From: Serpula lacrymans var. lacrymans S7.9
Taxonomy: Eukaryota; Basidiomycota; Agaricomycetes; Boletales; Serpulaceae
DNA: 64,000 nucleotides
Direction of reading: 5' to 3'
Assembly (NCBI RefSeq): GCF_000218685.1
Contig: NW_006763299.1
Location: 1,628,031 to 1,692,030, forward strand
Shown: positions 22,481 through 32,600 of the stretch, in pieces
How positions within the stretch are numbered: position 1 is the stretch's first letter
Layout: each line of letters opens with the position of its first letter
Translations under genes and position numbers: made by a program
Notes under the pieces: model-generated
Told to the model about the DNA's origin: nothing
The model's database searches: none
Seen by the model: only the letters and a program-made list of their open reading frames with translations

Positions 22481-22676
22481 TCAGCCGCTGCCCGAGAGGC
22501 TATAGAAACGACTGAGGTATTCCTATACTAAACCCCCTACTACTTATAGTCGGAGGTGCTACTCGCTACAGTATAATGACTCCTAGGAGAACAATGGTTA
22601 CTCCATGGAGTGGTGGCTATGCTCCATGGAGAACAATGGCTGCTTCGGCAGAGACCGGGTTTATCCAGTTTTGTCA
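22481..22676 (+). repeat. Dispersed repeat, left copy
   Basis: About 195 bp, closely matching 37622-37796 in the same orientation. Shared landmarks include GGCTATAGAAACGACTGAGG, AAACCCCCTACTACTTATAG and two CTCCATGGAG palindromes about 11 bp apart. This copy has roughly 22 extra bp around a third palindrome-like TCCTAGGA. Likely a fragment of a transposable element or LTR; the family is not recognised. The two copies bracket the retrotransposon nest. Confidence 0.75.
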
Positions 22677-23043
22677 GTATTCTTGATTCTCCTTAACATA
22701 TTGTACATGATTGTTGGATGGATAATGTTGAGTGAGGAAGCAAGCTGACATGAAGCATTGTCGGAACCATGACCTCTTTGGAGTAACAGAGTACGGAAGA
22801 CGAGATGGGGAATCGGCTTAGCTCGTGCGCTAGACCCTTCCATGGACCTTGTTCCCTAGCTCGTTGGAAGTGGACGGAGAAGAAGTAGAGGATGAAAAGG
22901 AGTAGAGTAAAGATCCTTTGGAGAAGAATCAGAAAGGACTTTAGAAAAGGACTGGTAAGAAAGCAAGGGAATCTAGTTGATATTTGAACTGCAGGAACGG
23001 AGTACAGGAGTTACAACTTATATACTGTCGGGGGAGCAGGAGC
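22677..23043. other. Probable remnant LTR/non-coding element sequence
   Basis: No coding region. On the minus strand a TATATAAG box (around 23020) lies just beyond the truncated protease fragment, as expected for LTR or promoter-like sequence, but I find no matching partner copy within the window, so the assignment is weak. Confidence 0.3.
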
Positions 23044-23898
23044 TCATAAGGAGTAACTTGTAATGTAGGTACAGAGTTCCATGAGCTCATAAACGTGACC
23101 AGTGTTTATCTTCTCAAGACACTCATTGTGACGGACATGATTCGGTTTACCCAAGTTTACACACTCCTGAGGGCAACGTGACAATGTGACAACCCCTGTC
23201 TGCCAGTTGATCTCAGGATTGTGTTTAAATAGCCAGGTCCAGCCCAAGATTAAATTAATCTTCCCCAGTTGGGTACCCTTGGTGGTGACTCATTCTCTGT
23301 GTCCTTGGTATTCGACAACAAAAGAACATTTGTGCGTGATGCAGCCACCCACGTTAAGCGTACCGTCAACGTTATAGACGGGAATAGATACATCTAATTT
23401 TACAAGGGGGAGTCTAATTTGCTCCGCCCAGACCTGATCTATGAAGATTCTGTTAGTGCCTGAATCAAGCAGTGCGCTGGTTGGGTGTACTATGCCCTGG
23501 GCAAGGTTTTCCGCACCAACGTCTAAACAGATCTCCTTTTGGAATAAATACGTGCGCATCAACACACACCTTGGGATTTTGGGAAAGGGTGGCTCCAAAG
23601 AAGAAGAAGGGGTATCGAAAGTTACATGTTTTTCTATTTTATTTTTACCAGAATCAAGCACCCTATTGTTTGTCTCGCTGGGGCCACACTCCAAGGAAGA
23701 CGCTGGTACAGCGGTAGTATCATTAATTTTACAGTCACAATGCTTCATACAAGTACATACTTCAGATAACAAATTTAAAAATCTATTTACAAATTGGGGA
23801 GCCATCCCCGTCTTTCCTTTATTGCTCATGCAACACCCCGGAGCAGGGGCCACCTTGTTGTGGTTTACTTCATTGTTCGTAGGAGCGAAGGCACCCAA
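23044..23898 (-). pseudogene. Ty3/gypsy Pol N-terminal (aspartic protease) fragment with in-frame stop
   Basis: Minus-strand open frame with the retroviral-type aspartic protease core SALLDSGTNRIFIDQVWAEQ. Homology continues past a TGA at about 23287-23289 in the same frame (LGKINLILGWTWLFKHNPEI, then NWQTGVVTLSRCP), so one nonsense codon breaks the protein. The TGA follows an AGA-GAA pair and would arise from a CpG C-to-T change. Reverse transcriptase, RNase H and integrase are absent: the frame ends near 23044 shortly after the protease. It belongs with the Gag pieces at 23904-23987 and 35148-35588, all on the minus strand, as one outer element split by the plus-strand insertion. Confidence 0.8.
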
Positions 23899-23903
23899 GT
23901 GAC

Positions 23904-23987
23904 CTAAGCTCCAAACTCTTTTCCCTGAGCCTTCATTTCAGCAGCTTGCTGATCGTAGAAGAAGGCCCGGATTTCGTCATACAAACG
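23904..23987 (-). pseudogene. Gag C-terminal tail of the outer Ty3/gypsy element
   Basis: Minus-strand reading RLYDEIRAFFYDQQAAEMKA followed by QGKEFGA and a TAG at 23904. This is the customary end of Gag in this Agaricomycete gypsy group, just before Pol. It directly abuts the left LTR of the inner element at 23989. The Gag middle, including any zinc knuckle, is missing from both sides of the insertion. Confidence 0.7.
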
Positions 23988-24299
23988 ATGTTATGCACCA
24001 AAGTTGATTGGTAGCATGGACAGGTGTCAATAACGAAGCGAATATTCAAAAAGACTCGCCTTTGCGCCACACAGGCACAGTGCCACGTGGAATAGTAATT
24101 AATATTGCCCTTTTTGAACTTGTGGCTGATCAGCACCACCTCTATTAGGCAATCCAGTCACGCTCACCTTTGCTTTTCCATCCGGTACTTTCCGCATTTC
24201 GGCATTTCGGCAAATTTTCGCGTCGCCACTGGCTACACATTGCATTGCGCCCTTGCTTTTGTCGTTTCCCTTACTCCCCTTCCTTTGCCTAGCCCCACC

Positions 24300-24842
24300 A
24301 TGGGCCCCTTCCTCTCCTTTTTATTCTCACCCGACGGTCGTTTCTGGGTCCCCATTTTAGTTCACCTCCTCGTCACCTCCACCCTCCTCCTCCTCATCTT
24401 CTTTGCACCCCCACCATTTCTGATGTCACCACTTCCTATCCGCTTCCGTCGCCGATCCGTTGACTACCACGTGCCACTGCTGATATCAGCAAAGCCCCAG
24501 CGGCCGGTCCAAATAGGGCAACAGGTCCATCTTCATGACGTCGATCTGCCATCATATACTATCAAAACATCGGTTGCTCGTCTTGCCTGGTTGGAGCGTG
24601 GGTGGGTAGTTTTTGAGCTGGAGAAGGTTCATCCCCTTGCGTCGCCCATGTTCATCGCTGTCCCATTCACTTGGGTACACTTATCATTTGTCCATCGTCT
24701 TCGCTACAGCTACACCTACCACACGCTGCCTGGGACTCACTTGTTCCAAATTGGAACTACTCCTCTCCCTCCCTCGTTTGATCAGGTGGTCCAACACAAC
24801 CAGTCCATTGGTAAGGCCATGGAACTGTCAGATTTGGACTAG
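24300..24842 (+). CDS. U3-encoded putative membrane protein (5' LTR copy)
   Basis: 180-codon frame starting at an ATG in strong context (CCCCACCATGGG) inside U3 of the LTR. The translation starts MGPFLSFLFSPDGRF, then one strong transmembrane stretch (PILVHLLVTSTLLLLIFFA), then a basic residue cluster (IRFRRRS) and a probably beta-rich soluble part (LAWLERGWVVFELEKVHPL, SPMFIAVPFTWVHLSF). Codons favour C or T in third position, as in expressed frames. I know of no family match. It lies upstream of the LTR's TATA box, so in the full-length RNA only the 3' copy (33646-34188) would be included. Whether it is made is unknown. Confidence 0.5.
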   Translation: MGPFLSFLFSPDGRFWVPILVHLLVTSTLLLLIFFAPPPFLMSPLPIRFRRRSVDYHVPLLISAKPQRPVQIGQQVHLHDVDLPSYTIKTSVARLAWLERGWVVFELEKVHPLASPMFIAVPFTWVHLSFVHRLRYSYTYHTLPGTHLFQIGTTPLPPSFDQVVQHNQSIGKAMELSDLD

Positions 24843-25254
24843 GTGGTGGACCGGTGGCTCCAGTTTCTTTTTTTTCAGCAGAACATTCATTTACAGTGCG
24901 ATTATTTTTGATTTTTGAATCATTTTTATGGACACATATTTTTTTAGAATGCCTGACTGACAATAAAGGAACTGTGTTGATACTGATAGTGTTTTGCCTT
25001 GCTCTTTTTTTTACTGCATCTTCCCATGACATCATGATTTTCCTGCTCTCTTTTTGCTATTGGACTTTACTTTATGGCTGTACAAACCTGTGATATTACT
25101 CACAGCATTTATTGTTCTATCCCTTTCTTTTCTTTTTTTTGACAATCTTATCCTGTACTACCTACGCAGGATTCGTCAGCGTACATTCCTTCCTTCATAT
25201 TCTTTCTCATTCTTTTTGCACAGCTATACTGTGCATAGCCTACTTCTCTTTTAC

Positions 25255-25262
25255 TATATAAA
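25255..25262 (+). promoter_or_regulatory. LTR TATA box (5' LTR)
   Basis: TATATAAA followed by CCCC, about 1.27 kb into the LTR and about 750 bp before the Gag start. It is the best candidate for the element's promoter, which places the U3/R border shortly after it. The same box recurs at 34601 in the 3' LTR. Confidence 0.6.
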
Positions 25263-25812
25263 CCCCTGTATTTTACCTTGTAAAAAACAACAAGAACTCG
25301 ATTCCAGACTTCTTCTCTAATCTTAAGTCCACTTCTTACTGCTACTTGTGATCCAGTGTGGTCACAACACTTCCCACTTCTACCACTGTTAACTGCTGTC
25401 ATCGTCACTCGTCACTTTTGAAAGAGATTGTCATCCCCTTCGATTAGAGTCCTTCTGAGCACTACAGTTTGTGCGTCAGGAGCCTGCTATCACTGGGAAC
25501 CTCGTCACCTCGTCATCCTCGTTGTTCTCAAACCTACCTTGTGCTACAATTAGCAAGGTAGTGCTCGTCTATACTCGCCACAAACCCCCTATCTTTCTAT
25601 AAATTCAACTATCCCTCCTCCTCAAAACCCACACTCATACACCTCTGGGTTTTACTTTGAAGGATCTTTATACGTACCACCCCACGAACAACCAGACCAC
25701 TCCACTGTTCTAGGAGGCAAAGCCCATAAACAAGTTCCGTGGAATCTGGGAGGATTGTGTGTTAGTTTGTTTTGTGTGTGGTTTTCTAACAACAGTTCTC
25801 ATCATCGACAAT

Positions 25813-25830
25813 TGGAGCCCACCGCGAGGG
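25813..25830 (+). other. Candidate primer-binding site
   Basis: TGGAGCCCACCGCGAGGG begins 2 nt after the LTR end. A PBS starting TGG pairs with the CCA end of a tRNA; the discriminator would be T and the acceptor strand GGTGGGC. I cannot assign it to a particular tRNA by eye. Confidence 0.5.
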
Positions 25831-26005
25831 GTGGTTTCCTTCAAGCTAAATACCAACCATTTCATCGCCATCACTGTCTAATTTATCATCTACACCTTCT
25901 ATCTCACCCACCGCTTTATCTGTCCCATCCCTCTCTTCCAGTAACTCAATTTCTGTACCAGCTTCTACTCAGCAAGCTTCGCGTTTACCCCCTATACTTT
26001 TCACT

Positions 26006-29000
26006 ATGAATCAACCTACTACTCTCTCAGTCATCACTATGCCAATTCCTGGCACTCGTTATGCTCCTAAGAAGTTCAAGGGAGACTATACTCGTGTCAG
26101 GGATTTTGTTCTCCACTATGAGCGCATCTGTCATGCAAACAATGTCACTGCTGACGATGAAAAATGCTCAAGCATTCTCCAATACTGCTCCACATATGTT
26201 CGCGAAATTATTGAAGGAATGAAGCACTTCATTACGCCCTCATGGAACAGTCTCAAAGACGAAATTCTCCAGTACTTTGATGCTGCAAAAGCAGAGGCCA
26301 AATTTAAAGAGCATCATCTTAAACAGCTGGTCGATGCTTCGCACAAGAAGAAAATGGGCTCTCTGGACGATTTCAAGAGCTACATGAGGAAGTATGTTCG
26401 TGTTGGAGGATGGCTTCTTGCCAAATCCAAAATCACTCAGGATGTATTCAATCGCTTCTTCTGGAAAGGACTTCCCAAAACCCTTCGTCATCGCGTTGAA
26501 AACAGACTTCTACAGAGGGATCCTACCCTTGATCTCTCTCAGCCTTTTGTCTTTGATGATGTTGTCAAGGCTGTAGAGCATGTCCTTCGCAGAGATCGCT
26601 TTGATGATGAAGATTTTGACTCTGATGATTCGGATTCAGAGAACTCTTCCAGTTCTTCGGACGATTCTTCTGACTCTGACAAAGAGGAAGAACCACCTCG
26701 TTATATCAGGAAAACCACCAAGCAGAAGAAAGAGAAAAAGTGCACCTCTGAGATAGAGAAAGAGAGAAAGTTGTTGAGTCCTTCCAAGTCGAAGAAAACC
26801 CTTCACTCTTTAGACGAAGAAGAGCACACTGCTGTCAAACAGGATGAAGTAGAAACCCTTATCAAGAAGTTGGGTTCTATGACAATTGAAGATCCTAACT
26901 ATCCTCTGCTCTACTATCGTGCTATCAAGCTTGACACTGATGCTCGACTTATACTTCGCCCTCCCACTTTCATGAACCAGTCAGCTAGACCATCTCGATC
27001 CTCTCAAGGAAGCAGCAACTTACCCACTCAGCCTACTGCTCCACCCACTGCCACTCTGCCTACAGCACCTCGTGTTCCCTTCCTTTGCTATGGATGCGGA
27101 AAAACTGGTCATGGAGTCAATGAATGTGCAGATATGCTTGACTTACTGTCAAAGGGAATTGTCAAGAAGGATGACACTGGTCGCTTTGTCATGTCTGATG
27201 GGTCTAGAATCATGCGATCAAGAGAGGAACCTATAGCAACTGCTGTACATCGCACTATCCCCAAGTCTAACCTCCTCACTACGACTTCTTTTATGTCCAT
27301 TGCTGAAGTAGCTGACTCTGATTCTGATTCAGATGAAGAGCCTGTCTATGCAGTGGATCGTCCAGACAGAGTGTCTAAGGAGAAGCGCAAGCAAGTCTTT
27401 GATGGTGTCTACATTCCTCCTAAACCAGATTGGGCCAAAGCTGTAAAAGGAAAGAAGAAAGAAGAAGAGAAGCCTGCCGTTCCAACCATAGCACCTGCCC
27501 CATCAAAGCCACACATCTTTGATATTGCACAGCCTATCTTTGATCCCACCAATGACGATGTAATCATGGAAGATGCTTCCCAAAACACCAAGAAGAATCC
27601 CCCTGCCGATAAACAGAAGAAACAGCTCAAGACTTCATCTACTCTTTCACAGAATCTTGACTCCAAAGCCATCATTGATCAAATTCTCAGCACCCCTATC
27701 CCACTATCTATTGGTAACGTCATTGGTCTATCAAAAGAAGTTTCCCAGAATCTCCAAGAAATGATGAAACCCAAGCGCGTTAATTTTGGACTAGACAACA
27801 AGCCCCAAAGCTTGACAGCTGAATCACTTCTTGCCATCACTCATGCCGACCTCATTCGTGTCCCTGTTACCTCTAATGGCGAAACTATTTCAGCAATTGT
27901 TAATTCAGGGTCTGCTCTCAATATAGTCAGTCGCACTATTTGGGAAAATCTCATTCGCCTTCCCATGGATACTAGTATTCGACCTGTAGTCAAAGATGCC
28001 AATGGAGGATTTGGTAGACTTGATGGTCTAGTCAACAATGTGGCTTTATACTGTGGAGAAGTCAAAACCTATGCCAATATCTTTGTTGGGAAAGACACTG
28101 GATATGATCTACTTCTTGGACGACCATGGACGCATGGGAACTATGTCAGCATTGAAGAGAGACTTAATGGCACTTATCTCGTCTTCAGAAAGGATGGCAA
28201 AATCGAAAACCCTGCTCTGGAAGTCAAGGTATCATCAGATCATCGTCCTATTCACTATGTCAAACCAGTATCTGGAGTATCCGATACAGTATCCAGCTTC
28301 TTAGTCACGGACTATGACTTCAATGGAGAAGATCTAGATGGAAATACCGGTGAATCGGAAACTGCTGCTGAAAGTGTCACCCCAGAAGAAGAAACTGTGC
28401 CTGTTCCAGATCATTCCCCAATTGGTTCAATCGAAAATTCTAGTACTCTCAGAGCACTGGAAGACCTGGAGACTCGTCTAGAAGAAACTATTGAAGCCTC
28501 CATCCCTATCCCCAATGCCAGTACCTTCGAAACATTCTTCGACCATATTCGCTCAATCAGGGAAGATGAAAGGTCTGCTATTTTTGGTCTACTGAACAAC
28601 CTTCAATATCGTCACAACATGAGCTCACTCTCAATAACTTCAGACTATGTCATGAGAGGACACCATGGCTTCGATGAAAACCACAACCTTTATGCGGATT
28701 ATGTCCTACTCCATGCTCATTTGCGATTTGACCAGAATCATGGACCTGGAAGAGCACAATCTATTATCAGTCACTCAGGAACTGCACATATTCGCTTCTT
28801 TCCTCAAACAGAGTCATTTTCAATTCCCACTGATGATGATATAAATGGACCTCCATCACGTGATATGAATGGTCAAGTCAATGTGACGGTGGAGGTAATA
28901 CAAGAATCCGATTCGGAGCCGATACACAATCATATAAATGGATTAATTAATGATGACTCATCCACTGATTCTGAATCACCACCCCCATATTCGCGTCAAC

Positions 29001-29686
29001 AGTTACCATCAAACATCAGTGACTCACCCCCATCACCATCCTCTACCAATGCTACTATTGCTTCGTCAATTTCTCCTGATAATCGCACACTCATGCACCA
29101 TAATCGCACACTCATGCATACTATTTGCAATGATAGTCAAGAGGATGAAAGGGAGATTGAATCCTCAATGCCCCTTCACTTATCCTTCTCCACAACAATA
29201 GGAGTGGAGCATCAACCTTCCATCAATATATCATCCGATATTACTCCTTATCTTCGAACTTCCATGCATCATTATCATCATTTTCCCACGTCACCATCAG
29301 CTCAGCCATTATCGATTATTCACACCAGTGCCAGAAATTCTACCCCGATTCTAACACATCTTCACTCCATCCTAAACGCTTACATCGAGCATTACAAGCA
29401 CCTAACATGTCCTGGCTCGAAGGGTTTCATATTACTAAAGAAGCTCTCATCATCGAGATTGTGGTGGGAGTGTTACTTGTCCTCGCCCTTTTCTACGATT
29501 TTGTCTTCCCTCGTATTCGCGCTTATTGTCGACGAGAACGTGTTGAGGTTATTCACCTCCACAACAGGACAACTCATCCATCCAGTGCATCCACATTCAC
29601 CACCAGCACTGAGGTACTTGCTAGTGCCACAGTTGAAGTTTGAGGTAGATGCTGGTGATACATTTCTATATTCCTTTCTTACTTAA
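26006..29686 (+). CDS. Retrotransposon Gag-protease polyprotein
   Basis: 1226-codon frame from ATG 26006 (MNQPTTLSVITMPIPGTRYA). The Gag part (residues about 15-190) resembles retrotransposon Gag capsid helices (YVRVGGWLLAKSKITQDVFN). An Asp/Ser/Glu-rich acidic stretch follows at about 200-230, then a CCHC zinc knuckle near 360 (CYGCGKTGHGVNEC). The protease lies at about 615-730 with the flap and DANGG loop and the conserved LLLGRPWTHGNYVSIEER. At residue 633 the catalytic triplet reads Asn-Ser-Gly (IVNSGSALNIVS) instead of Asp-Ser/Thr-Gly. The last 450 residues are Ser/Thr/His-rich and disordered; the final 90 or so overlap a better-looking small frame (29407-29643). It overlaps Pol by 38 nt. 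Confidence 0.9.
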   Translation: MNQPTTLSVITMPIPGTRYAPKKFKGDYTRVRDFVLHYERICHANNVTADDEKCSSILQYCSTYVREIIEGMKHFITPSWNSLKDEILQYFDAAKAEAKFKEHHLKQLVDASHKKKMGSLDDFKSYMRKYVRVGGWLLAKSKITQDVFNRFFWKGLPKTLRHRVENRLLQRDPTLDLSQPFVFDDVVKAVEHVLRRDRFDDEDFDSDDSDSENSSSSSDDSSDSDKEEEPPRYIRKTTKQKKEKKCTSEIEKERKLLSPSKSKKTLHSLDEEEHTAVKQDEVETLIKKLGSMTIEDPNYPLLYYRAIKLDTDARLILRPPTFMNQSARPSRSSQGSSNLPTQPTAPPTATLPTAPRVPFLCYGCGKTGHGVNECADMLDLLSKGIVKKDDTGRFVMSDGSRIMRSREEPIATAVHRTIPKSNLLTTTSFMSIAEVADSDSDSDEEPVYAVDRPDRVSKEKRKQVFDGVYIPPKPDWAKAVKGKKKEEEKPAVPTIAPAPSKPHIFDIAQPIFDPTNDDVIMEDASQNTKKNPPADKQKKQLKTSSTLSQNLDSKAIIDQILSTPIPLSIGNVIGLSKEVSQNLQEMMKPKRVNFGLDNKPQSLTAESLLAITHADLIRVPVTSNGETISAIVNSGSALNIVSRTIWENLIRLPMDTSIRPVVKDANGGFGRLDGLVNNVALYCGEVKTYANIFVGKDTGYDLLLGRPWTHGNYVSIEERLNGTYLVFRKDGKIENPALEVKVSSDHRPIHYVKPVSGVSDTVSSFLVTDYDFNGEDLDGNTGESETAAESVTPEEETVPVPDHSPIGSIENSSTLRALEDLETRLEETIEASIPIPNASTFETFFDHIRSIREDERSAIFGLLNNLQYRHNMSSLSITSDYVMRGHHGFDENHNLYADYVLLHAHLRFDQNHGPGRAQSIISHSGTAHIRFFPQTESFSIPTDDDINGPPSRDMNGQVNVTVEVIQESDSEPIHNHINGLINDDSSTDSESPPPYSRQQLPSNISDSPPSPSSTNATIASSISPDNRTLMHHNRTLMHTICNDSQEDEREIESSMPLHLSFSTTIGVEHQPSINISSDITPYLRTSMHHYHHFPTSPSAQPLSIIHTSARNSTPILTHLHSILNAYIEHYKHLTCPGSKGFILLKKLSSSRLWWECYLSSPFSTILSSLVFALIVDENVLRLFTSTTGQLIHPVHPHSPPALRYLLVPQLKFEVDAGDTFLYSFLT
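29407..29643 (+). CDS. Small membrane-protein frame between Gag and Pol
   Basis: 78 codons from ATG 29407 in a frame different from both Gag and Pol. The translation has one textbook transmembrane segment (ALIIEIVVGVLLVLALFYDF) flanked by a basic, Arg-rich stretch (RIRAYCRRERVEV), then a Ser/Thr tail. In the overlapping part of the Gag frame the translation looks out of register (runs of Leu/Ser/His), so this frame may be the real coding one. It may be a late Gag frame reached by frameshift or a separate accessory protein. No family recognised. Confidence 0.45.
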   Translation: MSWLEGFHITKEALIIEIVVGVLLVLALFYDFVFPRIRAYCRRERVEVIHLHNRTTHPSSASTFTTSTEVLASATVEV

Positions 29687-32600
29687 CACTCCATTCAGCA
29701 CTCTTGGACCATATGCCACCTTTTCCCTTTTTCTTCTTTCTTGTTATATATCTATTACTTGTACAAAATGGCCTCTTGGATTTCTATGTTATCCGGTTTT
29801 TCCTTCCTTTACTCTTGTACCAACTTCTTTTTCTATTGTCTATGTTCCCCTTTCGTTCTTATCTGATCTTTTTCCTTCCCCCCTTGTAAAACTTCCGACC
29901 TCATCCCTATCCTATACGGTCCGAGATGACGCAAAACTACCACGGCACTTTCCTTCTTTAAACACTTTTTGTTTTAACCCTAGTTACATGATAGACATTG
30001 TGGACCCTATACCTGTACCAGCACCCGATTGGTCGAGTTTTGGAGCTTACAAACGTGTTGATCGCAAAGTCAAACCTGTTCCTGGAGTATTCCCAGAAGA
30101 CGCACATGTCACTCGGTCATTTCCAGAAGACCCACTCCTTTCGCTCCCACCCCTTCCTGTCCTTCCCCCAGAATTCATTCCCACGCCGAAGCTCACCAAG
30201 GAGCGCCTTTATGACGAAATGAAGCTAAACTCTGATGGATTCTTATGGCCAGAAGAGGAAAAGCTTTTCGCTCACATCATGATACTCAATCAGCGCAGTC
30301 TTGCCTTCGAGGAAACTGACAGAGGAACGTTCAGAGAAGACTACTTCTCTCCCTACGTCATACCTGTTCTCCCACATGTCCCTTGGGAATACAAGAACAT
30401 TCCTATTCCTCCTGGAATCAAGAATGAAGTCATAGAATTGCTCAGAGACAAAATCAAAGCTGGAGTCTATGAGCCTAGCCAGTCGTCTTATCGCTCTAAG
30501 TGGTTTTGCGTTCAAAAGAAGAATGGCAAGATTCGCATCGTCCATGATCTTCAGCCACTAAATGCAGTCACTATCAAAGACTCAGGAGTACCACCTATCC
30601 TTGACGACTTTGTGGAGCCATTTGCTGGTTCTCAATGCTATACTGTATTTGATCTTTTTTGGGGATTTGATGCTCGAAAAGTGCACCCTGACAGTCGTGA
30701 CCTTACCTCTTTTCTATCGCCACTAGGACTTCTGAGGATTACTTCTATGCCTATGGGATTCACCAATTCCGTTCCAGAATTCCAGAATTGCATGACTTTC
30801 ATCTTGCAAGACGAAATTCCGCATATTGCCAATATCTTTGTTGATGACCTCCCAATCAAAGGACCTACTTCTCGTTATGAAGATGCAGATGGCAACCCAG
30901 AGACCATTCCTGGCAACCCTGGCATTCGTAGATTTATATGGGAACATGCCATTGACGTTCATCGCATTATGCATAGAGTTGGTCATGCTGGCGGAACTTT
31001 CTCTGGAAAGAAGACTCAGTTATGTCGTCCTCAAGTTGTGATTGTCGGACAAGTATGCTGCCCAGAAGGTCGTCTCCCTGACAGTACCAAGGTGGACAAG
31101 ATTCTTAAATGGCCAATTCTCCAGACTCCCAAAGACGTTCGCAGTTTTCTTGGTCTATGTGGGACAGTTCGCATTTGGATCCGCAATTACTCTGCTCTTG
31201 CACGCCCCTTGACAGAATTGTATCGCAAAGGAGCTGAATTTCAATGGGATGAACGCAGACAAGAAGCATTTGATGCTCTGAAGCATGCAGTATCTTCTGC
31301 ACCAGCACTTCACCCTATAAATTATTCGTCACACAATCCAGTCGTTCTTTCAGTTGATACCAGCAAGATTGCTGTTGGTTTTATCCTCTCCCAGCTTGAT
31401 GAAAATGGAAGGAAGCGTCCAGCTCGCTATGGCTCTATTCCCATGAATGATAGAGAGGCAAATTACAGTCAACCCAAGCTAGAATTATATGGTTTGTTCA
31501 GAGCACTTCGTCATTTTCGCCTTTACATTGCAGGAGTAAAACACTTGCATGTGGAGGTGGATGCCAAGTATATCAAAGGCATGCTCAACGATCCAGATCT
31601 TCAGCCTAATGCCACTATCAATCGTTGGATTCAGGGCATCCTTCTCTTTGATTTCAAGCTCATTCACATACCTGCTGATCGTCATCGTGGTCCTGATGCA
31701 TTATCTCGTCGTCAACCAACAGAGGAAGACTTTGAAGATGCTCAAGAATCAGATGATTGGCTTGATGATATCGCTCTTCTTGTTGATCTTGCCAGACCTC
31801 TCCCATATCACCCTATGTCACTCCCTTCGTTCCTTACCAATGATTCTTCTCAGTATGATACCCTTCGTCGAATCTTCCACTTTCTTCAAACTATGGAGCT
31901 GCCTATATTTTCCTCTCTTCAAGCTCAAAAGCGTTTTGTCAAGCGATCACTTCAATTCTTCTTGAAAGGAGACAGCATGTTCAAGCGTCGTCACTCTGCT
32001 CCTCCTCTCAAAGTTATCTTCAATCCTGACCTTCGACTTCACATCCTTACTGAAGCACATGAAAGGCTTGGTCACAGAGGAGTCAATGGTGTATTCTCTA
32101 CAGTCAGAGAGCGCTTTTACTGGCCCCATATGTTACAGGATGTCAAGCATCATATTCGCACCTGCCATGGATGCCAGATCCGAAGTGTACGCAAAAGTGA
32201 AGTCCCACTTACCATCTCATCACCTCCTACAATCTTCACCAAAGTCTATGTCGACATTATGCTCATGCCCAAGGCCAGAGGATATCGATATCTTGTTGCT
32301 GCAAGAGATGATCTGTCACTTGCTGCAGAAGGAAGAGCATTGAAGAAAGCATCTGCACATAATCTTGCTCACTTTTTCTGGGAAGAAATCATCTGTCGCT
32401 ATGGAGCTATAGGAGAAGTTGTCACAGATAATGGAAGCGAAGTCAAAGGAGCATTTGAAGAGCTTGTGGAACGTTACCAGATCCCTCATATTCGCATTTC
32501 TCCCTACAATTCCAAGGCAAATGGTGTTGTTGAGCGTGGACACTTCGTCATAAGAGAAGCACTTGTCAAGTCCTGTGAAGGGAATGTCGATTTATGGCCA

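Larger units (their letters stand above)
23989..25810 (+). repeat. 5' LTR of the inner element
   Basis: 1822 bp, unusually long for a fungal gypsy LTR. Contains a U3 open frame (24300-24842) and a TATA box TATATAAA at 25255. Begins TGTTATGCACCAAAG and ends CATCATCGACA. Matches 33335-35156 throughout as far as I can follow. Confidence 0.9.

Noticed and set aside
23984..23988. AACGA/ACGGA as a target-site duplication of the inner element
   Set aside because: The two flanks do not match well and the host Gag is not continuous across the insertion.
24757..25408. Other small frames within the LTRs, both strands
   Set aside because: They occur twice only because the LTR does; no good start context, helix or codon bias, unlike the frame at 24300.
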